This document shows, in pieces, positions 6,252 through 9,964 of a DNA stretch of 9,964 nucleotides. Positions within the stretch are counted from its first letter, which is position 1. Every line of letters begins with the position of its first letter. The DNA lies in the NCBI GenBank assembly GCA_021604825.1, contig BQJS01000177.1:1-9964 (forward strand). Direction: 5' to 3'. The translations under genes were made by a program, and so were the position numbers. This DNA comes from Phycisphaerae bacterium (GTDB lineage: Bacteria > Planctomycetota > Phycisphaerae > UBA1845). Below the pieces are notes generated by a model. The model made no database searches. It worked only from the letters and a program-made list of their open reading frames with translations, and had not been told where the DNA came from.

Positions 6252-6847
6252 AAGCAGAAACCGCACCGCACATGGCCTCCAAAGAGGACGTGCTAACTAC
6301 GCGACTCGACCATTTGGTCGGAATGCTCCGCGAGAAGACCGTCAACTGGTCACGTAAGAATTCCCTTTGGCCCATGCCATTTGCGACGGCATGCTGCGGC
6401 ATTGAGTTGATGGCCACCGGCGCGAGTCGATACGACATCGCCCGATTCGGTGCGGAGGCCATGCGCTTCACGCCAAGGCAATGCGACTTGATGATTTGCG
6501 CCGGGCGCGTCGCGATCAAAATGATGCCGGTACTACAACGTATCTATATGCAAATGACTGAGCCCAAATGGGTCATCAGCATGGGCGCATGTGCCAGCAC
6601 GGGCGGTGTTTTCGATACCTATGCTGTCGTCCAGGGCATCGATCAATTTCTGCCCGTCGATGTTTATGTCCCGGGCTGCCCACCTCGACCAGAAACGCTG
6701 CTCGAAGGCGTGATGGCGATCCAGCGCATCGTCGAAAAGGACGGTGTCAGACCAAGCACCGAACGCGGTGACGGCAAAGGCATGAGAATGATGGCGTCCG
6801 CACCGGCAGACCTGGTTCAGGTTTCAGTCCCATCGGAGGAGCATTGA
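6239..6847 (+). CDS. nuoB: NADH-quinone oxidoreductase subunit B
   Basis: Peripheral-arm subunit of complex I that holds the terminal 4Fe-4S cluster N2, which passes electrons to quinone at the interface with NuoD. From ATG 6239 it has 202 residues. The ligand cysteines are all present: adjacent Cys52-Cys53 in ACCGIE, Cys118 in GACAS and Cys147 in PGCPPRPE. The segment AEAMRFTPRQCDLMICAGRV is typical of the family. The C-terminal 30 or so residues after the core are poorly conserved in appearance and polar. The start overlaps the nuoA stop by 13 bases, and GGAAAGG (6223-6229) lies 9 bases before it. ATG 6218 (seven more residues) and ATG 6272 are alternatives. The last codons overlap or touch nuoC, which suggests translational coupling. 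Confidence 0.96.
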   Translation: MGSIKAETAPHMASKEDVLTTRLDHLVGMLREKTVNWSRKNSLWPMPFATACCGIELMATGASRYDIARFGAEAMRFTPRQCDLMICAGRVAIKMMPVLQRIYMQMTEPKWVISMGACASTGGVFDTYAVVQGIDQFLPVDVYVPGCPPRPETLLEGVMAIQRIVEKDGVRPSTERGDGKGMRMMASAPADLVQVSVPSEEH

Positions 6848-6852
6848 CGTTG
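6835..6852 (+). promoter_or_regulatory. Ribosome binding site and TTG start of nuoC
   Basis: GGAGGAG (6835-6841) is the strongest Shine-Dalgarno in the nuo cluster. Two TTG codons follow in the nuoC frame: 6844, only 2 bases away and overlapping the nuoB TGA stop, and 6850, 8 bases away. Spacing favours 6850. No ATG is available nearby in that frame. Confidence 0.65.
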
Positions 6853-7389
6853 AATCCTCTTGATGTGACCAATGTGCTCGCGGCATTGAAGGATGCGTTT
6901 GCGTCCGTCGATTTCGCTCCGCGCCCGCTTATAAGAAAGCCGAATCCCGAAGACGAGCAGACCTGCATCGTCATTGCGCCTGAGAAACTGGTCGATGTGA
7001 TGACGTTCTTCAAGAACGATGATCGCTGCCAGTTCAGTCAGCTATGTGACTTGACCTGCATCGACTATCTCGATTTTCCCGATGCAACCGATCGTTATGG
7101 CGTGACATATTCACTGCTCTCGATCGAAAAAGGTCATCGCATCTGGGCGAAATGTTTCGTTAACGATCCGACTCCGGAATTGCCTTCGGTGACTTCCGTT
7201 TGGCGCGGGGCAAATTGGTTGGAACGTGAGGTCTGGGATCTATTTGGTATCAAGTTTACCGGTCATCCGGATCTTCGCCGCATCGTCACGTGGGATGGCT
7301 TCGGTGCCCACCCCCTTCGCAAGGACTATCCGTTGCGAGGCATTGGCGAACGGGAAGATTACTCGACACTGACGCGCGATAGCGCATAA
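6850..7389 (+). CDS. nuoC: NADH-quinone oxidoreductase subunit C
   Basis: Peripheral-arm subunit of complex I (30-kDa subunit family), 179 residues from TTG 6850. It carries no cofactor and packs against NuoD in the connecting module. The N-terminal half includes the usual QLCDLTCIDYLDFP-type strand-helix. The C-terminal signature is clear: ANWLEREVWDLFGIKFTGHP followed by DLRRI, then HPLRKDYPLRG. Length is typical of a separate NuoC, not fused to NuoD as in enterobacteria. The gene starts on a rare TTG, two bases after the nuoB stop (or overlapping it at TTG 6844), behind GGAGGAG. It is followed by a 49-base gap before nuoD that holds a small GGAC/GTCC hairpin of no clear meaning. Confidence 0.95.
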   Translation: MNPLDVTNVLAALKDAFASVDFAPRPLIRKPNPEDEQTCIVIAPEKLVDVMTFFKNDDRCQFSQLCDLTCIDYLDFPDATDRYGVTYSLLSIEKGHRIWAKCFVNDPTPELPSVTSVWRGANWLEREVWDLFGIKFTGHPDLRRIVTWDGFGAHPLRKDYPLRGIGEREDYSTLTRDSA

Positions 7390-7438
7390 GCAAAAAAAGC
7401 TCGAACGGACTCTGGTCCTGCAAGGCACCATTGAATCA

Positions 7439-8701
7439 ATGACGCAAACGGCATCGACATCCGACTTCGCCCCAACGACTTACGCACCGGTGGAACCCGG
7501 CGGTGATCTCTGGACGCTGAACCTCGGTCCGCAGCACCCGGCGTGTCATGGCACGTTGCGCCATGTGTTGGAGTTGGATGGCGAACGGGTCATTGGTTGC
7601 ACGGTGCACATTGGTTATCTGCACAGCGGGTTTGAAAAACTTGGCGAGCACCTGAATTACAACCAATACGTGGTCGTCACCGACCGCATGAATTACGTGT
7701 CGCCGATCGCAAACAACGTCGCCTGGCATCACGCTTGCGAGAAGCTGTTTGGCATTGAGATCACGCCGCGCTGCAAGGTCATCCGCACGATCATCGCGGA
7801 GTTGGCCCGCATTCAAGACCACCTGCTATGCGTGGGGGCAGCCGCCCTCGACTTGGGTGGGTTCACGGCATTTCTGTACGGGTTCAACGAACGCGAATAC
7901 CTCAACGACATTTTCGAAGAGTTGTGCGGCGCACGGTTCACCACAAGCTACACGCGTGTCGGCGGTTTGATGTCAGACATATCCGAACGCTGGCCCACCA
8001 TGGTCCGCGACTTCTGCAAGAAACTGCCCAGCGCACTCGAAGAAGTTGAAAAACTCCTCACCAAGAACCGCATATTCATCGAGCGGTCGCGTGGGGTTGG
8101 ATACATCAGTAAAGAAGATGCGATCGACTTCGGATTGACGGGGCCACTCGCACGGTCGGCAGGTGTACGGCGCGACTTGCGCAAAGATGAACCGTACCTC
8201 TGCTATGCCGACAATTGGGATGGCAAGAACAGTTCTGGCGTGCAGTTCAAAGTGGCGATCAGCGAAATGGGCGATTGCTATGCACGCTATCTCGTGCGTC
8301 TCGAAGAGATGCGGCAATCGCTGGCGATCGTCGATCAACTCATCAATAACATCCCAGCCGGTCCGATCAACGTGTTGGCTGACGATAAGAAAACGCTGCC
8401 CGACAAACGTGAAATCTACTTCAGCATCGAAGGATTGATCCACCATTTTGAACAGGTGATGACCAATCGCGGGCACGAACCGCCCGTCGGCGAGTCGTAT
8501 GGTGCCAACGAATCCGCCAACGGTGAACTCGGGTTCTATCTGGTCAGTGACGGCGGCAATTGCGCCTATCGAGCCCGATGCAGGCCGCCAAGTTTCATCA
8601 ACTATCAGTGCTTCCCGCAACTGGTCATCGGTCATCAGATCAGCGACGTGATTGCGGCGCTCGGGTCGATGAACATTATCGCGGCGGAATTGGATCGCTA
8701 A
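7439..8701 (+). CDS. nuoD: NADH-quinone oxidoreductase subunit D
   Basis: 49-kDa-family subunit of complex I, 420 residues, which forms the quinone pocket together with NuoB. The N-terminal signature LNLGPQHPACHGTLR (27-41) keeps both histidines (His33, His37) of the pocket loop, and Tyr86 in DRMNYV matches the quinone-contacting tyrosine region. HIGYLHSGFEKL (57-68), TSYTRVGG, GELGFYLVSDGG and the final LDR are all family landmarks. Some details differ from the common forms: PACHGTLR where PSTHGVLR is usual, and a MNIIAAELDR end where DPVxGEVDR is usual. This suggests a divergent NuoD lineage. The first 22 residues are a Thr/Pro-rich extension. ATG 7439 has no Shine-Dalgarno and shares the 11-base start context TGAATCAATGA with nuoF. 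Confidence 0.96.
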   Translation: MTQTASTSDFAPTTYAPVEPGGDLWTLNLGPQHPACHGTLRHVLELDGERVIGCTVHIGYLHSGFEKLGEHLNYNQYVVVTDRMNYVSPIANNVAWHHACEKLFGIEITPRCKVIRTIIAELARIQDHLLCVGAAALDLGGFTAFLYGFNEREYLNDIFEELCGARFTTSYTRVGGLMSDISERWPTMVRDFCKKLPSALEEVEKLLTKNRIFIERSRGVGYISKEDAIDFGLTGPLARSAGVRRDLRKDEPYLCYADNWDGKNSSGVQFKVAISEMGDCYARYLVRLEEMRQSLAIVDQLINNIPAGPINVLADDKKTLPDKREIYFSIEGLIHHFEQVMTNRGHEPPVGESYGANESANGELGFYLVSDGGNCAYRARCRPPSFINYQCFPQLVIGHQISDVIAALGSMNIIAAELDR

Positions 8702-8714
8702 GGAGCCAATGTAG
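8701..8714 (+). promoter_or_regulatory. Ribosome binding site of nuoE with an intervening ATG-TAG
   Basis: AGGAG (8701-8705), beginning on the last base of the nuoD stop, is 11 bases before the nuoE ATG (8717). A closer ATG (8709-8711) is followed at once by TAG (8712-8714), so a ribosome starting there would make a single codon and stop. The nuoE start is in another frame. Confidence 0.5.
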
Positions 8715-8716
8715 TC

Positions 8717-9292
8717 ATGGCATGGAAAGCGATAGATCGAGTTAGAGCACCGGCTGAGGAAAGCCCCAGCCTGAGCGAACCGCTAAAGGAAAAAATTCGC
8801 GGGTTCTTTGATCGATATCCAACCAAGCGAGCCGTGCTGATTCCGGCGCTGCACATGATTCAGGATGACCACGGGTATGTTGGCTGGAAGGCGATGGAAG
8901 AGGTGGCTGAACTTCTGGAAATCACCGCATCGGACGTGTTCGACACGGTTTCGTTTTACAGCCATTTTTGGACGCACCCCAAGGGTAAAAAGGTCGTGAT
9001 GGCCTGTCGCAGTATCTCGTGCGATTTGCTCGGAGCGGACCGCGTGCTGAACGAATGCAAAAAGGTGTTGGGCATCGGCGATCACGAGACGACGCCCGAC
9101 GGCAAGTACAGCTTGATGACCGAAGAATGTTTGGCCGCCTGTGATCACGGCCCGTGTTTGATGATTAACGAAAAGATGCACAAACGCGTCGATCCGTCAG
9201 ACGTCCGCAAGCTATTGGAAGACGACGCCAACGACGCCCTTGATATGCCGCGCAGCAATCTGTACGACGGCGCGAACCGAACGCCGGCATAG
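8717..9292 (+). CDS. nuoE: NADH-quinone oxidoreductase subunit E (24-kDa type)
   Basis: Thioredoxin-like ferredoxin subunit of the NADH-oxidising tip of complex I, 191 residues. An N-terminal helical bundle (about 20-90) contains YPTKRAVLIPALHMIQDDHG (34-53) and the family's VSFYSHF (78-84). The 2Fe-2S cluster (N1a type) ligands are present as Cys97-x4-Cys102 and Cys138-x3-Cys142; Cys147 is extra. The spacing matches NuoE and related hydrogenase or formate-dehydrogenase subunits. Its place directly before nuoF identifies it as the complex I form. The last 30 residues or so, including a run of Asp and Asn, extend past the usual family end. AGGAG lies 11 bases before ATG 8717. The stop codon lies within the first unit of the 9283-9330 repeat. 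Confidence 0.95.
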   Translation: MAWKAIDRVRAPAEESPSLSEPLKEKIRGFFDRYPTKRAVLIPALHMIQDDHGYVGWKAMEEVAELLEITASDVFDTVSFYSHFWTHPKGKKVVMACRSISCDLLGADRVLNECKKVLGIGDHETTPDGKYSLMTEECLAACDHGPCLMINEKMHKRVDPSDVRKLLEDDANDALDMPRSNLYDGANRTPA

Positions 9293-9330
9293 CGAATCGC
9301 CAGCATAATGAATTGTTGGCATAGTGAATC
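9283..9330 (+). repeat. Three-unit 16-base tandem repeat between nuoE and nuoF
   Basis: Three contiguous units, GCCGGCATAGCGAATC (9283-9298), GCCAGCATAATGAATT (9299-9314) and GTTGGCATAGTGAATC (9315-9330), match each other at 11-13 of 16 positions. Every difference is a transition. The first unit spans the nuoE stop codon and the last ends one base before the nuoF ATG. Confidence 0.8.
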
Positions 9331-9331
9331 A

Positions 9332-9964
9332 ATGAGCGACTACGAAACAGTACTTCTAAAAAACGTCGGCAAGCCCAACTCGCAACGGCTGGCGACATAC
9401 GTCGAAGGCGGCGGATATTCGGGCGCAAAGCGTGCGCTCGAACACACAACCGACGATGTGATCGACGTGGTGAAGCGTGCAAATTTGCGGGGCCGCGGAG
9501 GGGCTGGCTTCCCTGCGGGTGTGAAGTGGAGTTTCCTGCCGAAGGATCGCGAAGTCACGTATCTGTGCGTCAATGCCGACGAATCCGAACCGCCGACGTT
9601 CAGCAACCGCGTGCTGATGGAAGAAGATCCACACCAGTTGCTCGAAGGGATTTTGATCGCCGGTTACGCAACGCAAGCGACTGTGGCGTATCTATACATG
9701 CGTGCAGAATTCGCCGAGCAGTACCACATCATGCAAGCCGCCATCGACGAAGCCTATGCGGCGGGGTATTTCGGCAAGAACATTTTGAACAGTGGCTACA
9801 ACCTCGAATGCTACATCCATCGAGGGGCGGGCGCTTACGTCTGCGGCGAAGAAACAGGTTTGATCGAATCGCTCGAAGGCAAACGTGGTTGGCCACGAAT
9901 CAAACCGCCCTTCCCCGCGATTGAAGGTGCGTTCGGTAAACCGACCGTGGTCAATAACGTCGAG
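9332..9964 (+). CDS. nuoF: NADH-quinone oxidoreductase subunit F, 5' part
   Basis: N-terminal 211 residues of the 51-kDa subunit, the NADH- and FMN-binding entry of complex I; the window ends inside the gene, at about half of the usual 420-440 residues. FMN/NADH motifs are [13 protein letters not shown] (54-66) and, further on, [19 protein letters not shown] (165-183) and KPPFPA (191-196). The C-terminal 4Fe-4S (N3) cysteine region lies outside the window. [13 protein letters not shown] (81-93) has Pro88 and SNR where the common form is NADESEPGTFKDR, a notable change in a strongly conserved loop. ATG 9332 fits homologues and follows the three-unit repeat; it has no Shine-Dalgarno and shares TGAATCAATGA with nuoD. 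Confidence 0.95.
   Translation, partial: MSDYETVLLKNVGKPNSQRLATYVEGGGYSGAKRALEHTTDDVIDVVKRANLRGRGGAGFPAGVKWSFLPKDREVTYLCVNADESEPPTFSNRVLMEEDPHQLLEGILIAGYATQATVAYLYMRAEFAEQYHIMQAAIDEAYAAGYFGKNILNSGYNLECYIHRGAGAYVCGEETGLIESLEGKRGWPRIKPPFPAIEGAFGKPTVVNNVE

Noticed and set aside
5841..6519. Minus-strand frames opposite nuoA and nuoB
   Set aside because: They overlap certain complex I genes and their translations look like composition artefacts.
7407..7418. GGAC-TCTG-GTCC hairpin between nuoC and nuoD
   Set aside because: A 4-bp stem with no T-run, inside an operon. Expected by chance.
7973..8635. Long minus-strand open frame (220 codons) opposite nuoD
   Set aside because: nuoD is certain on the plus strand with conserved motifs throughout. 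The antisense frame has no recognisable domain and is a codon-bias shadow.

Overview
The window looks like chromosomal DNA of a planctomycete or a close relative (Planctomycetota). Three things point that way: an ECF sigma factor directly followed by a membrane-anchored Ser/Thr protein kinase, a secreted protein with a PEP-CTERM sorting tail, and a nuo cluster whose NuoD and NuoF signatures differ from the proteobacterial forms. The assignment is inference from gene content; no marker gene settles it. No RNA gene, CRISPR array or intact insertion sequence was seen.

Left part (1-2960), accessory genes. A minus-strand SDR-family oxidoreductase (28-813) lacks the usual Tyr-x-x-x-Lys catalytic motif. 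It is divergent from a PEP-CTERM exported protein (1072-1707), which ends in a good intrinsic terminator (1769-1798). Next comes an AraC-family regulator with a GyrI-like effector-binding domain (1927-2823). That gene has a strong in-frame ribosome binding site and ATG exactly at its domain junction, so the effector domain may also be made alone. A long hairpin (2909-2952) follows.

Middle part (2960-5504), signalling. After about 450 bases with no convincing gene comes an ECF-type sigma factor (3399-4001). It is followed 90 bases later (15 if an upstream GTG is used) by a kinase (4092-5504). The kinase carries an N-terminal HxxxCxxC segment like the zinc-binding domain of anti-sigma factors, a full kinase domain with a degenerate glycine loop, one membrane helix and a short TPR-like tail. 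The pair reads as a transmembrane sensor coupled to an alternative sigma factor.

Right part (5505-9964), energy metabolism. After an upstream region with a near-perfect tandem repeat (5755-5789), the genes nuoA, nuoB, nuoC, nuoD, nuoE and the 5' part of nuoF run in one direction with overlaps or short gaps. They form the start of a respiratory complex I operon that continues beyond the window. NuoB, C and D form most of the peripheral connecting arm with the N2 cluster and quinone pocket, NuoE and F form part of the NADH-oxidising tip, and NuoA is a membrane subunit at the quinone-site junction. A three-unit, 16-base tandem repeat separates nuoE from nuoF and puts a stop codon in every forward frame.

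No wholly new system is evident. The most interesting items are the sigma/zinc-finger-kinase pair, the internal start in the AraC gene, the catalytically atypical SDR, and the small repeats at the edges of nuo genes.
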